Positions 47,345 through 59,382 of a stretch of DNA of 64,000 nucleotides are shown in pieces. Below the pieces are notes generated by a model. It searched no databases and had not been told where the DNA came from. It saw only the letters and a list, made by a program, of their open reading frames with translations. The stretch comes from Dryas octopetala (taxonomy: Eukaryota; Streptophyta; Magnoliopsida; Rosales; Rosaceae). Position numbers and translations under genes: made by a program. The stretch covers positions 15,748,001 to 15,812,000 of the forward strand of contig OY992835.1 in NCBI GenBank assembly GCA_963921425.1, read 5' to 3'. Within the stretch, counting starts at the first letter, position 1; every line of letters begins with the position of its first letter.

Positions 47345-48110
47345 TCATTAGGCTAGGATCCTATACATGGAATGTACAGCAATAGATATTGACCCAGATA
47401 GATATATGGATATATTAACAGTTCCTATTATGGAGTCATGGATATTGACATAGCTTGACATAGAAATATCAATTCCATGTGTGTTGGGACTATCTTCAGG
47501 TGCACTAAAATGAAGGTGGGAGACACTAACATTGCTGCATCTGTTTATATTAATATGTCCCATTGGAGTGTCAACATGTGTAAGTCCACTTAACTTAAGA
47601 TAATCACATTTGAAGCAATGTAGAGCCTGCAATAATTATCCATAAACATTTAGAGAATTTATTATTAGATTTCTTGTAAATATCTCTACAATATATATAT
47701 AGGAAGCTTTCATTAAGAATTTCTCAAATAAGTATATTAAATATATATATATATATATATGTGGGTGTAAGTGTGCATGCATGATTATAGCTAACCTTTG
47801 GGCGTTGCTGGCATTGTACCTTGTTCACCTAGAAATGAGTGACAATATTTTCCATGTAAGAGTACTTCATGAGCCACTCAAATAAAAAATGTAGATTAAG
47901 CACTCAAATTATAATTTTAATGTCATGTATAAGATGGTTAAGTTGGCTAGCATTGCTACCCCAAAGTGATGAACCATGCCCATTGATCTCTCCTGTACCA
48001 TTGATGATGAGGTTGGTCACCGCCGAGAAGGATAGCCATGATTCTTTTACACATTCTTTCCATGCATCCGGAGTGTTGGGTGCCACAATTTTCCCCAAAA
48101 TCTGTCATCA
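47345..48110 (-). pseudogene. polygalacturonase (GH28) relic, unit 4
   Basis: Two exon remnants remain. About 48098-47945 encodes IVAPNTPDAWKECVKESWLS, then IINGTGEINGHGS. About 47630-47430 encodes HCFKCDYLKLSGLTHVDTPM, then SVSHLHFSAPEDSPNT. The catalytic SPNTDGI reads SPNTHGIDIS, so the Asp is replaced by His. The C-terminal remnant seen in units 1 and 2 is absent. Its position relative to ACA copy 4 is the same as in the other units, so the relic was already part of the unit when it duplicated. Confidence 0.8.
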
Positions 48111-49366
48111 AACCCAACTCAACAAGCTAAAAAATTAGCTTATATAATACATAATTTAAGCTTCATATATATATATATGTATATATATAGGAAGAAGAAA
48201 AAGGTGTCTCTCATTAATTCCATTTTTTGGATTAATTTTGTTATAGTTTGAACTCCAATTGTTATTTCATTGGTCTTTGCTTAATTTCATACAAAATAAA
48301 ATTTTAGAGTTAAAATCTAACATAAAACTGACAAACTCGTATCAAACGCTTGAGGAATAAGCAAAAATGCACTGCCGAGCACTCGGCAATGGCTACCAAG
48401 CGCTAGGCGCCTGATGTTCGTAAAAAAAAAAATTGCAGACGTCCGCCTAATAGAATTACTATACGCAAGGGTTATATGATCATGAAACGAATATAAGCCA
48501 TGTTTGTTTTATTATGAATTCACGTTAATTATTTATCTTCATCAATGTTTTTTTATTTTTTTGGTTCGTGAATTTTCATTCATCTTCAGTGCGCTGCTCA
48601 GCATGTAGATACATTTAAAAGTTGGTGTACAATCCCTTTTACAGTTTTACTCAATCCCATTTATTTCTTAATAACTAGTCAATTTTCTTTAATCTAACGT
48701 ATTAATTCAAAGTATCAAATTAGGATTCCATTTCAAGATGTGAATATTCCTAATTTCATGTAGTTTGCACTATAAATAAGCATGCATGGTTAAATGGACG
48801 TACGTACAACATGTTTTGGACTTGAACTACATATATAGAACCTGGTTATAGCTAGTACTTTGATTAATTAAGCACTCCCAGACAATATTGTACTTTGATT
48901 TTTTTTTCTTTGAATTATGTGTAATCGAAATGATTTTCATTCATTTTCATATCAATTTGGACTTCAGTCTCTTTTAATATAGAGCAGTAATTTGGCCTTC
49001 AGTCTCTTTTAATATAGAGCAGTGCTAAGGATTTTAAATTTGTATCCGAATTTTGTATTCCAATTTTGGATTCCAAATGATATGTCAGTACTTTATTGAT
49101 TCATACATGACTCACCAAAATAATTATTAATTTTATAACAAGTAAAACACTGACATATGTATTTGGGATTCAAATTTAAGATATAAATTTAGGATCTCTA
49201 ACATTACTGTTTAATATATTCTACTGAATGCAGAGCCAAAGACCCAAGACTTTTTTTTTTCTTTTGAAAGAAAACGATATTCATTAGCTATAAAGGAAAG
49301 TACATAAGTCATCTTTAAAAGCGTTAATTACTTTTACATAGTTTTGGATTTTCACACACAAATACA
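48111..49366. repeat. intergenic block of unit 4
   Basis: About 48340-48520 matches 23690-23880 and 32770-32960. About 48540-49366 matches 12240-13900 without the 673-bp MITE, and so gives the empty site for that element. A short duplication with a TCTTTTAATATAGAGCAGT unit lies near 48968-49022. No gene is seen. Confidence 0.65.
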
Positions 49367-49605
49367 GTGTTTGTTTGATGGTAATCTAAGAACGAGAATT
49401 GAAATTGTATTCCATTACACAACCATCTTTGAATGAAATGGTATTGAAATTTTCATTACAGCGTTTGAAACAATTATGGAATCGAGATTAAGAAATGACT
49501 TCTATTCTCAATCTAGTGTTTGGTAAATCCATGAATGGAATGAAAAAACATAATAATTTTTAAAAAATAAAAAATAACTTTTCAATACTAAAAATATAAA
49601 TATTT

Positions 49606-49813
49606 GAGTAAAATGCACAATTAGTCCACTAATTTTAACCCTTTTCCCAAGTTGGTCCACAATTTATTTTTTGTCTCAATACAACCCAGTTATTAATTAA
49701 CTTGGCCCAACATAGTCCATTCCGTCAATTTTGTGTTAACGCCCGTCTATTTTCATCACGTGCCACACACATGTTCGTTTGCTGAGGGCAAACCAGTAAT
49801 TTCACGGGGGATA
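49606..49813. repeat. left TIR of MULE 1
   Basis: 208 bp, starting GAGTAAAATGCACAATTAG. It matches the inverted right end at 56903-57110 with about ten differences, by eye. It contains CGTGCCACACACATG, a variant of the near-palindrome CACGTGCCGCACACGTG of the right end. It is the likely promoter side of the GRF gene. Confidence 0.93.
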
Positions 49814-49963
49814 GATTCTTATCTACTTTCTGCACATAAATCACACTTCCTCCCGCCATTGCTTTCAGACATCCCCGCCAAAAACCTGTCCTCTCCTATT
49901 TTCTGTATAACCCATCAGATAGGTTAAAGGAATACCAAAGCTGTCCATATTTTCGATCCCAAT

Positions 49964-50428
49964 ATGTCGTCCAACTCAAATTCTTCAACCCACAGTCCCT
50001 ACACTTCACCAGGAAGGTTTTGTCATTGTGGGAGGGTTGCGGTGATAAGGACCAGCTGGACCGATGCGAATCCGGGAAGAAGATTTGAGGCTTGTTTAAT
50101 ACTGAAGGTAAGCAAGTATGAGTAATGGGTCTTTGTGTGGTGTGAGTGAATATTGCTTTATTCCAGGTATTTTTTCGATTTAAGGTAATGGATATTTCTC
50201 TGTGTGGGTGAGAATTTGTTGATTTTGTAGCGAAATGGAGGATGTAACTTCTGGAACTGGTTGGACCCTCCTATGTGCGCACGTTCTAGGCAAATGATTC
50301 CTGGATTGCTTAAAAGGATAGATCCACTAGAAGAGGAATTGAAATTGGTTCACAAAAGGGTGAAGTGGTTGCGCCTATGTTTGATTATGTCCTGGGTTTT
50401 CTTCATAGTGACGATGATGATGAGATAA
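49964..50428 (+). CDS. GRF-type zinc-finger protein with hydrophobic C-terminus, carried by MULE 1
   Basis: Two exons, 49964-50107 and 50231-50428, joined in phase 0 through a GTAAGC donor and a TTTTGTAG acceptor, give 113 aa. The zinc finger has the GRF pattern: CHCG, then RTSWTDANPGRRFE at the exon 1 end, then RNGGCNFWNWLDPPMC in exon 2. A charged helix (KRIDPLEEELKLVHKRVKWL) and a hydrophobic tail (LCLIMSWVFFIVTMMM) follow, suggesting coiled coil and membrane anchor or hydrophobic interaction. GRF fingers in other proteins bind single-stranded nucleic acid; a role here is inference. It starts about 150 bp inside the left TIR and reads toward the transposase gene. An intact homologue sits at the same place in MULE 2. 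The ATG begins MSSNSNSSTHSPY, a start also seen in the MULE 2 copy. Confidence 0.85.
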
Positions 50429-52308
50429 AACTTTGGTGTGGGGGTGGCTGGGTATGCTATAGTTTGGGTTGGTTGAAATTCTCTATTTTGGGGTGGTTTG
50501 ATGTGGATGTGCGTATGAGTAAAGTAATATATTTTTGGTTTGGGGTGGTTTGATGCAGTAAAGTATATATGGTTTCGGGTAGATGTTAAACCCTATGGTT
50601 GTAATTGTAATGGAAGCAAGTTCTGTAATTGTAATGGAAGCAAGTTCATCTATGGTGAACATTTATGCTTTGCATTGAAATGAAGCTGCGCTTATTTAAT
50701 TTTGGGAAAACAATATAATCTTCTTTTGATATATTATAGCTACATAAAATTGGAACAATTGGTTTATTAAGAAGAAATTGACATAATTACATCACATTTT
50801 GAGCTAGCTATGCATGAGCTATGCATTTAAGATAAACCATAAAGTGAAATAAACTTTAGATTTTGGCTGGAAGCCTCTATCAAATTCAACCATAGAAAAT
50901 AAATCAAGTATGAATTGGAGATCAAGCATGAATTGAAGACTGTAATGTGTGTAAATACATCAAGCCTGTTGGCCAAACCCTTGCAATCATTAAAATACAC
51001 ATTCAAGCTGCCATGGCCATCAAAATACACAATTTAACATGTTTTTAAGGCCATTAAAATACACAAATCAACAAGGATAACCATAAAGGCCTGCAAGATA
51101 CACATCCACATCTAAATACACATCTAAATGCTGATGCATGCAAAATTAACATCCATTCCAAAATACACAAAATGCACTTCATCTCCAAGTTCCAGCCTTC
51201 ATGCAGTTCTAATCCTTCCAGCCTCTACCCCTTTTGGCAGCAGATTTGAACCTCTTTTCAAGGCTCACTGCTACAGAGGAACCCTGTGATGAATTAACAC
51301 CTTTAGCTCTTCCCTTCCCTCTTCCTCTGGGTCTACCTCTCCCTCTCCCTCTCCCTCTTGTCATCTGTCAAATAAACAATGTTTACAAACATTTGGTCAA
51401 CATCAACTACCATGGTAATCACTTATTAATGACTTAAGTAATTACCATTGCATTTCGGGGTTGGCCTTGGGCTTGCTGAGCTTGAGCCTGTTCAAGTGCC
51501 ACACAAAACCATTAGCAGTTTGAACCATATATTAAACAATCAAACAAAGAACATTAAAATGGTCTCACTCAGTACCTGAGAATTGCTTGAGCTACCAATG
51601 ACTCTTCCACATGTTTTGGTGTTGTGACCCTTCTGCCCACACTTACTACATCTAATTGTTACCCATAGCCTTCTCAGTTTGATTGTGAGTGGTGGTGCCA
51701 AAGGGTTTGCATTTGGATTGTTTGGAACTGGGTGGGTCGTTGGGACTTTACCTGCACTTTTGGTTCTACACTTCCTTGGCCTTCCTGGTTGTTTCTTGAA
51801 TAGGGGAGGTGCAAGTTGAGCATTATCAGACTTTGGCCATAAATCCATGCTAGGCATAGGATAGATCATGGGATCATATGCCTTGAGGTATGCATCCTTC
51901 TTGTAACAGTTATGAACATAATCCAATGGGTTTTCCTCTCTAAACCAAATGCAAGCAATGGCATGTTGGCAAGGAATCCCATTCAGATCCCACCTTCTAC
52001 AGCTGCAAGTCCATTGCCTAAGATCCACACACATAGTGGTCCCATGCATGGTTCGAACCTTATAGATTCTATCTCTTGCAAGTTCAGGGCTGCACATGCT
52101 TGTATCAATTTTTCTTTTCTCCATTATCTTCAGTATTCTTGGACCAATGGGATGCTTCCAACTCCTACATGCAGCCCTCCTATTAGCCATCCTTAACATC
52201 AAGTAATGTATAATTTCTTCAAGCATGGTAAGTATTGGTTTGTCCCTTGCTCCTAGAATAGCACTATTGAAACTCTCACATAGATTATTCAAGAGTATAT
52301 CACACTTT

Positions 52309-53962
52309 CTTAGTTTCTAAGATTTGTTATATTGGCTATTTTCCTTGTCAAAACCATTGTATTTATTTTTATTTAATCACTCACAAGCTCTAGGCTAGAT
52401 TAAGGACAAGTTCAGCTGTATTGAAGAAGTCAAGAATGAACAAGACTCAAGGTATACTGCACTTCATTCAATTCATGAAAATATCAGTTTTGTGTCCATT
52501 TGACTAGTCATAAAGAACAATGTTTTTCACGTACAGTGGTTGATACAGTGACAGACACTGCAGTGGGGCCATTTCGGGTTTTTCTTTTAAAGCCCATTTC
52601 ATTGAAAGCTCATTCTCTGTTTTTTACTAAACATACATGTGCATTGCACATGACTTGGTTCCCCCACTGTATCAATCAGATCTGATTGCATCTTAGTCAT
52701 TCACGCCACACACTTACACACACATTAGCACTATTCATCATCTTCTCTATTTCTGATTTTTACAAAATAAAGCAAAATTCGTTTTTACAGCTCCTCATTC
52801 CCATCCTTAGTAATACTAGGATACCCCTCTAGGACAAAAGGAATATGCCCCTCATTTGTCTCTTGTGGACAGCCATTGATTGGCTTCCACGTGGGTCGGG
52901 CAAACATAGAAATGGTGTGTGTGTGTGTGTACGGGTATATGATGCACTCTGTTCAGATCTTTTTGCGTGTGTCTATGAGCATTTTCAGTGGGTATTTTCG
53001 TGGTTTTATGCCTGGGTATTTTCGGGGTGAGTGCTCATTTTTTATCAAGTCAGAAAATGTTCATTTAATTCTTAAAAATCAAAATGATTTTCTGAACTTG
53101 TTTGTTTCATCTAAAATTCTGAATGGGCTTGAGTGTTTAAATCTTTTTATATATTTTTCAAACACATTCATTCTAGATTTTAGTTGAAGGATTTAGTATC
53201 AACCTTTTCATGCCTCTAGCTTGAGAAGGTTGATCTTCTTTTTAAGAATCCAACATTGGCATATCATGTTCATACATTGATGAATCTACTGGGCTTGGTG
53301 TGAATTGGTGCCATGAGTTGATGAGCTTGGAGTTGGAGCTGCCTTCTTCATGAATGACCGATTGCCTTGCTTATGGAAGTTGCACAAAGGGGTAAGAAAG
53401 CTGCCACTTAGTCTAGGACTTAGTGATTGAGCTTGTGTGATGTGTGCTCCCTTTGTATTGAACTTCTTCTTTAGTGGATTGCTTGGTCAGCTGGAAAGAC
53501 CCCCAGTTTTTAACCATTAGTGGTTTTCTGGGTGAACAATCGTGTGGCTTGTTTGTGATTTGTTTCCTATGTGTTGCTAATTATTAATTCGAAAATAACT
53601 TCACAAGATCACACACTTCACTTTAGCATGTTAACTTAGATCATCAATGCTAAATGAAAGTTTGTTAAATCTGTCCACACACCACTTTAGTTGTTGATAG
53701 CACTGGGATGCCTACATTGATGGATCCTTTGAGTGCATAGAATGTCACTCAATTCCTTGGTGTGTTCTGACTTGTGGTATTTACTGAAGTTGGTTTGATT
53801 TTACAAGTAAATCTGGAGTTTCAAATTTTAGTTACTGCATCGTCAGAGTTATGTCTGTTTGACTAGTTCCTGAATGATCATATAAAATAAAAATTGGGGT
53901 CCGATCACTGAAAGTGAATTTAATCAAGTTAATTGAGTGAATAGATCACCTAAATTAAACTT
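52309..53962. mobile_element. 1654-bp nested insertion in the MULE 1 transposase gene
   Basis: The 9-bp sequence TCACACTTT flanks it on both sides (52300-52308 and 53963-53971). If one copy and the insert are left out, the coding frame continues as THTKCDILLNNLCESF, the family's usual sequence, so this is an insertion and not an intron of the family. A 9-bp TSD points to a Mutator-type element, but the ends (CTTAGTTTCTAAG and, inverted, AAGTTTAATTTAGG) are poorly matched. The inside has a (GT)n tract near 52915, exon-like and intron-like stretches and no transposase. It might be a Pack-MULE carrying captured sequence. Confidence 0.8.
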
Positions 53963-55309
53963 TCACACTTTGTGTGAGTCCCAAAGTGAGCTCTACTCCA
54001 CTGTTTTGGCGGTTTATCATTAAGCCAACCCCATGCTTTATCATTCAACACCCTCATCTTATCCATCTCTGTCTTCCACCATGGTTCAAAAGTTGCCCTC
54101 GCAGCAGCCCACAAGACATTTTTCAATGCAAGCCCAGGATACTTAAGTTTGAAGTTACTATGCAAATGTCTGACACACATCCTGTGTTCAGCTGTGGGTA
54201 AAAGGGTTTCTATGGCTGGAACCAAACCCTTCTGTTTATCACTCATAAAAACCCAGTGAGATGCATCCTCAATCTTCAAGTCTTCCATTAGAAGCTCTAG
54301 AAACCACATCCATGAGCTCTTGTTTTCAATTTCTACAATGGCATATGCAACAGGGAATAAACCATTGTTGGGATCTACACCAACTGCTGTCAATATCTGA
54401 CCTGGACATGGGCCTTTGATGTGGCACCCATCAACACAAATAACTGGTCTGCATTCATTTAAGAACCCCTCCCTGTATGCATCCAAGCAAATGTATATCC
54501 TTTGAAACACCCTTTTGCCACCCTCCTCCCTTGAACATATTTTCACTGTCGAACTTTTATTGGTTCTCAACAACTCAGCTGCATAGTCATTGAGTCGGGC
54601 ATACTGCTCCACATAATAGCCTTCATTCAAGACATAGGCCTTCTTCTTAGCTCTGTACACCTTGTTCCTTGTGACATTTACACCATAATCTTTTCTAACT
54701 TGACTTTGAAAACTTGATAAATTCCAGTTTGAATCCAATCTGAGTCTCTCAGCATATCTATCAGCAACCCAATTTGCATTTGCATGCCTCACATTCCCTG
54801 CTTTGGTACATTGATGCTCCAACTGCAATTTCTTGATAACCCATGTATCAGAACCACCATAATTGGGATTGCATCTGACCATGAATGGACAACCCTTACT
54901 GCTTACACATATGACATTCAACCTTATATTATCATTCTTTACAAACCTCAACTTTCTGCCATTCACAATTCCCCACTCTTTAATTAATTCAATAGCATTA
55001 TCCTTGCTAGGGAAATGTTCCTCTATTTCCATAATAGGATTTTTTTCAAATCTATCTCTCTGTTGAATACCTTGAACTTTGGCACCTTTCTTTTAACCCT
55101 CCTTTCACCTTCATTAGATGAAGACTCACTCAGACTCTCAAGCTCATCAGAGTCATGACAATCATCTGAAATCTCACCTGCATCATTAGTAACAGTCACA
55201 GGATCAATTTAAGGGTCAACATTGGCAGAAAACATAGCTTCATCATCCTGTTCATCACCAGAATACTCATATTTATTATCAACAAACTCTTCATCTTCAT
55301 CATCACCTT

Positions 55310-55515
55310 GCTCATCAGCCAGGCCATCACATTGTTCATCACCATGGTCAACAACCTCATCATCACCTTCCTCATCACCACTCTCATCACCATGTTCAAC
55401 AGCCTCATCATCACCTTGCTCATCACCACTCTCATCACCATGTTCAACAGCCTCATCATCACATTGTTCATCACCATGTTCATTACCTTACTCATCACCC
55501 TGCTCATCACCAGAA
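55310..55515 (-). repeat. 48-bp coding minisatellite in mudrA
   Basis: On the minus strand a 48-bp unit repeats about four times with variation and encodes a 16-aa acidic unit, GDEQGDDEAVEHGDES-like. The corresponding region of MULE 2 is also acidic (DEHEEDGDREGASAGHDEG) but not built from the same repeat. The open frames on the + strand here are shadows of this repeat. Confidence 0.8.
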
Positions 55516-56902
55516 TACTCATATTCACTACTATCACCCTTACCACCATTTGCAGTGTCAACATTTGCATCACCCTTACCACCATCTTCTATAACCTACG
55601 TAGCTGCATGTTGATCAACCATCTTCTCAGATACAGAGACCTGTGTTAATAATTTGAGAGTGTCAATCTCATCTATCCCTAAACTATACTCTGGACCATG
55701 CAAACTGGGCCACATAGTAGATGACTGACTCTCATGCTCATTTCTGATTGGATTTGGGCCTAAGTAGATAACTGCAACCCTATTGGCTTGTACAATAGCA
55801 ACCATATTAAGTACCTCTCTGTCAAATCCAATATAAAATAGGCCTTCTGACCCATTGAGGTTAGGAACCTTCTAGTATACACTACACTTCTCGGGCTCAA
55901 TCTTTTCCCTCTTAACTTCATATCCAAGTTCTTCACCAATTTTCATAAGGTCCAATAAAGACAAAAGGTCTGTTGAAAGATAGTCTAGGAAACACACCTT
56001 CCCCCCCTTATAAACCCCATCAGTAATGTCACCCCCATAGTGAATTTCTATTATAAGCCCATCAGGATCACCTACAAACAATAACTAGCTGTTTAAGTAA
56101 CACATTCTTCACCATAAACAATAAACATATTAGGAAATAAAATGAAGTACAAATTTCGTAAACTAAATTGGTATCCGAAAAGTAAATTAAGTACAAAATG
56201 AATGACCATATGGCAATTTAAGACAAACAAAAAATTCCTGGCAAAAAAAAAAGACAAACAAAAATGGAAATCAAAAGTTTAACTATCCATGTTAAACCCT
56301 ATACCCTATTTCGTACCAGCCTTCAATGTTCAACTACCAATGCCCAAAATTCATTACTTTTGAGTACAGCATACCCATGTTTAAAAAATCAAAATATATT
56401 CCCATACTTTTGAGTATTAGCAGACAATATATATTCTCATCTGGTGAGTGGCAGACCATCGAGAATAACCAAGAAGCAAACAAACATTGAGGACCACATA
56501 ATAGTAAAAAACCCTAAACGTGGCAGGCCATGGAGAATACAACTCAGACAAAAGCCATCCTTTTCAGACAAAAGATTCTCAGCAAACAAACAAAAGAAAC
56601 AGAAGCAAAATGCCAAGAACAAACAAAACAATATTATCAACAAACAAACAGAAGCAAAATGTCGAAAACACACTTACCGTATATGGGATTATCTCCATCC
56701 CATCGAAAATCAAGAACCATCTTTGCAAAATTGCAAAAAACCGAATTAACCCATTGATTAGTCTTCTCTGACTACCTTTGATCCAATTAATTTCAAGCTT
56801 GGATCGACTCCTCGGTTTTTTTTTTTTTCACTTTTTCGAATATACTGCATATGTGAGAGTATGTGACAATGCTGTTACCTTTTGGAGTCTTCGACCTTTC
56901 AA

Positions 56903-57110
56903 TATCCCCCGTGAAATTACTGGTTTGCCCTCAACAAACGAACACGTGTGCGGCACGTGATGAAAATAGACGGGCGTTAACACAAAATTGACGGAATGGA
57001 CTATGTTAGGCCAAGTTAATTAATAACTGGGTTGTATTGAGACAAAAAATAAATCGTGGACCAACTTGGGAAAATGGTTAAAATTAGTGGACCAATGGTG
57101 CATTTTACTC
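56903..57110. repeat. right TIR of MULE 1
   Basis: Inverted partner of 49606-49813, 208 bp. It contains CACGTGTGCGGCACGTG, a near-perfect palindrome. It is the likely promoter side of the transposase gene, whose first recognised codons lie about 820 bp inward. Confidence 0.93.
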
Positions 57111-57958
57111 TAAATATTTTAATACTATAATAAACTAATGCCCAAACAAAATGTAGAACCAATGATAACATTTTATATTATTGTATCATTTTAAAATGTA
57201 AATTTGTTTTGCAAAAAAAATTGTAGAACTAATAAATTAATATGACAAAACAACAAGTCATGAAATATTATTAAATCAAAATCAGTCTTCATTCATCGCT
57301 AAAGTCAAACAGGATTAATATAAAGTCAAAAAGGATTAACATTTTATATTATGACAGTGATTTTTGTGTAGAAGAAACACAACTATGCCAAGCACTTCAC
57401 GTTGGGCTATTCACCAAAACACGAGATTCATTAATTTTTGTATAGCTAAAAGGCACTTCGTCTTCTTCTTCATCATAAGGTCAAAATTTAGAGAGAGAAA
57501 AAATTTAGAGAATAATAACCCAAAAAAGTAAAAGCATATTTGCTTCTCTACGTCGACTTCAAGAAGCAGGTTCAAGAAGATTGACGGAAGAAACTAAGTC
57601 TAACAAGGGTTGCCAATATTTTGTAATTTTCTTTTATACTTGTCGATATTTGCAGAGGTAATAAGCGTAATTTTCATTCTGATTATTGGATGTAATTGCA
57701 ATACCACCCCTTCCCTAGTATTGTTATTACGCCTATCTTCAGGAATTTAACTTTGGTCAATTTTAATTTTTTCCGTTTCCTATTCAAGGTTAAGTGCAAT
57801 CAAACACCGCATTTAAATGAAATAGGAAAAGCATTCCTATTACAGTTAAGGATTGCGGCCAAACAAACACATCGGCAGTGTGAACATATTGACATAAATT
57901 TTAATTATTTTGACATTTGTAGTAGAGACCAGTCTATGTGATGTCAATTGATAGAGAC

Positions 57959-58483
57959 TAGGGGTGTAAACAAGCTGAGCCAAGTCGAATACTACCGTGC
58001 TCAAGCTTGACTTGTTTTAAATTTTTTGAGCTTGAGCTTGGCTTGACTTGTTTTTTATACGAGCCAGGAAAAATCGAACTCAATACGAACTCGAGTTGTA
58101 TCAAGCTTATTTACATAATTTTATCTAAGATATTTCATTAGCTATTATTTAAAAAAAAATATTAATTTCGATTGAACATTTTCTTCTTGGAACTATTATA
58201 TATGTTAATTTAATTTAGAATTAATATATATTTTTAATTAAATTAAATAGGCACCAAAAACTTTTTTAAAATGCCATATAGATAGATATGAGCTGTCTCA
58301 TAAGAAAATACGAGTTGTTCATGAGTTTTTTGAGCCGAACAAACCAAATCTCAAGCTTGGCTTGTTTCTTAAACGAGTGAACCTCGGCTTGACTTGTTTT
58401 TTTTACGAGTTGAGGTTAAACGAACCAAGCTCTAGCAGAACTCGATACAAATTCGAGCTGTATCGAGTCGATTTACAGTCCTA
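57959..58483. mobile_element. 525-bp hAT-type MITE
   Basis: The left end TAGGGGTGTAAACAAGC and inverted right end TAGGACTGTAAATCGAC are imperfect TIRs. The flanks ATAGAGAC (57951-57958) and ATAGACAC (58484-58491) form an 8-bp TSD with one mismatch. The interior repeats GAGCTTGAGCTTGGCTTGAC-like words, and no ORF is seen. Confidence 0.85.
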
Positions 58484-58826
58484 ATAGACACCGGCCTCAA
58501 GCAAGGCAGGTCAGCCATAACTATCCTCTTTAAAAATAAAAAATAAAAATAAAAATATAAGATTAGCTAAAAAACTCGCCATTAAGAATTATATTGAAAC
58601 TTGGGTATATCAGTATATGTATTAAAAACGAATGTAATAGTTCTACGCATATGTATTAATCTAATTCAAATTATGAAATTAGGATTCCGTGAATATTCCT
58701 AGTTTCATTTAGTTTGCACTATTAATAAGCATGCATGATTAAGTAGACGTTCAACATGTTTTGGACTTGATCTATATATATAGAACCTGGCTATATATAT
58801 AGCTAGTAATTATAGATAGATTAATA

Positions 58827-59382
58827 GAGGCGCTATTAACACTCCTAAAATGTCATATTCTACACTCCTCTCTTACTTTTTTATTTGTTTCAATTTTATT
58901 TATTAATTCAGTTGTCAAATTTTACCCTTACATTTTCATATTCTTTTTTTTTTTTTCAAGATTATTCTTTTATTCTTTTACTAAGGAAATATATCTTTAT
59001 ATTGTTCAAATCAAATCATTAATCATCAATTTAGATGTTGAATATTCACACCAAAATCTCCCTTTTAAGTTTTATATTCATCTGAATAATCTCAACATAA
59101 AAGCTTAATTCCTTATAATTTCTTATAACTTCTTAATTAATTTCATGCTATAAGATAAAATTAAACAATATATATGAAATTTAATGTAATTGTACGTGTA
59201 TAGATATTGATTCTATGATTGAGATCAATTTTTATATTTAGATGATATGATGCAAAGCAAAAGAATTATTAACTTTGTCCTAAAAGGTTGAAAACAATTA
59301 AGGGTAAATCTTGAAATAAAATTAAAAGAAATAAAAATATAAAAAAAGTGTAGAATGACTTAGAGTGGCAATAGCTCATCTC
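58827..59382. mobile_element. 556-bp MITE
   Basis: The left end GAGGCGCTATTAACACTCC and inverted right end GAGATGAGCTATTGCCACTC share a GCTATT..CACTC core and, further in, TCATTCTACACT or a close variant. TTAAT lies on both outer sides. The neighbouring block copies near 13610 and 48865 lack it. It is AT-rich and non-coding. Confidence 0.7.

Larger units (their letters stand above)
51209..56081 (-). pseudogene. mudrA-like: mudrA-type MULE transposase gene of MULE 1, decayed
   Basis: Parts in order from the right: a PB1-like domain (56081-55872, IEIHYGGDITDGVYKGGKVC), a linker (55805-55600), an acidic repeat region, the MuDR N-terminal DNA-binding region (HFPSKDNAIELIKEWGIVNG), and the MULE DDE domain with VDGCHIKG and MSDKQKGL. 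Then comes a SWIM finger (WTCSCRRWDLNGIPCQHAIA), a CCHC knuckle (CSKCGQKGHNTKTC), and a last exon (51364-51209) with an RGRGRGRGRPRGRG tail ending FKSAAKRGRGWKD. Donors at about 51579 and an acceptor at 51365-51367 support small 3' introns. The gene is broken by several in-frame stops in the PB1-to-acidic part (for example TAG near 55874 and TAA near 55495 and 55211), a frameshift near 55060, and the nested insertion at 52309-53962. Confidence 0.9.
49606..57110. mobile_element. MULE 1: 7505-bp Mutator-like transposon with two inward-reading genes
   Basis: Flanked by a perfect 9-bp TSD, TAAATATTT (49597-49605 and 57111-57119), with 208-bp TIRs that start GAGTAAAATGCAC. A GRF zinc-finger gene reads inward from the left end and a mudrA-type transposase gene reads inward from the right end, so each could use a promoter in its own TIR, as in maize MuDR. 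The transposase gene is decayed and carries a nested 1.65-kb insertion, so the copy is not expected to be autonomous. The well-matched TIRs and exact TSD suggest a fairly recent insertion. Confidence 0.95.
49367..57870. mobile_element. older TIR element that hosts the MULE
   Basis: The outer ends are GTGTTTGTTTG (49367-49377) and CAAACAAACAC (57860-57870), a perfect 11-bp inverted repeat. The shared intergenic block is interrupted exactly between TTTCACACA and GTGTGAACATATTG, which are contiguous near 13890-13900. Without the 7.5-kb MULE and its duplicated target the element would be about 990 bp and has no coding capacity. The TSD is not clear, so the superfamily is left open. Confidence 0.65.

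Noticed and set aside
52309-53962. The nested segment considered as an ordinary intron of mudrA
   Set aside because: Exact 9-bp repeats at both borders, and a frame that closes perfectly on removing insert plus one repeat, fit an insertion better. The borders do not give a proper GT-AG pair in phase.
55222-55649. Ser- and Thr-rich + strand ORFs over the acidic repeat
   Set aside because: They are shadows of the minus-strand acidic minisatellite in the transposase gene.
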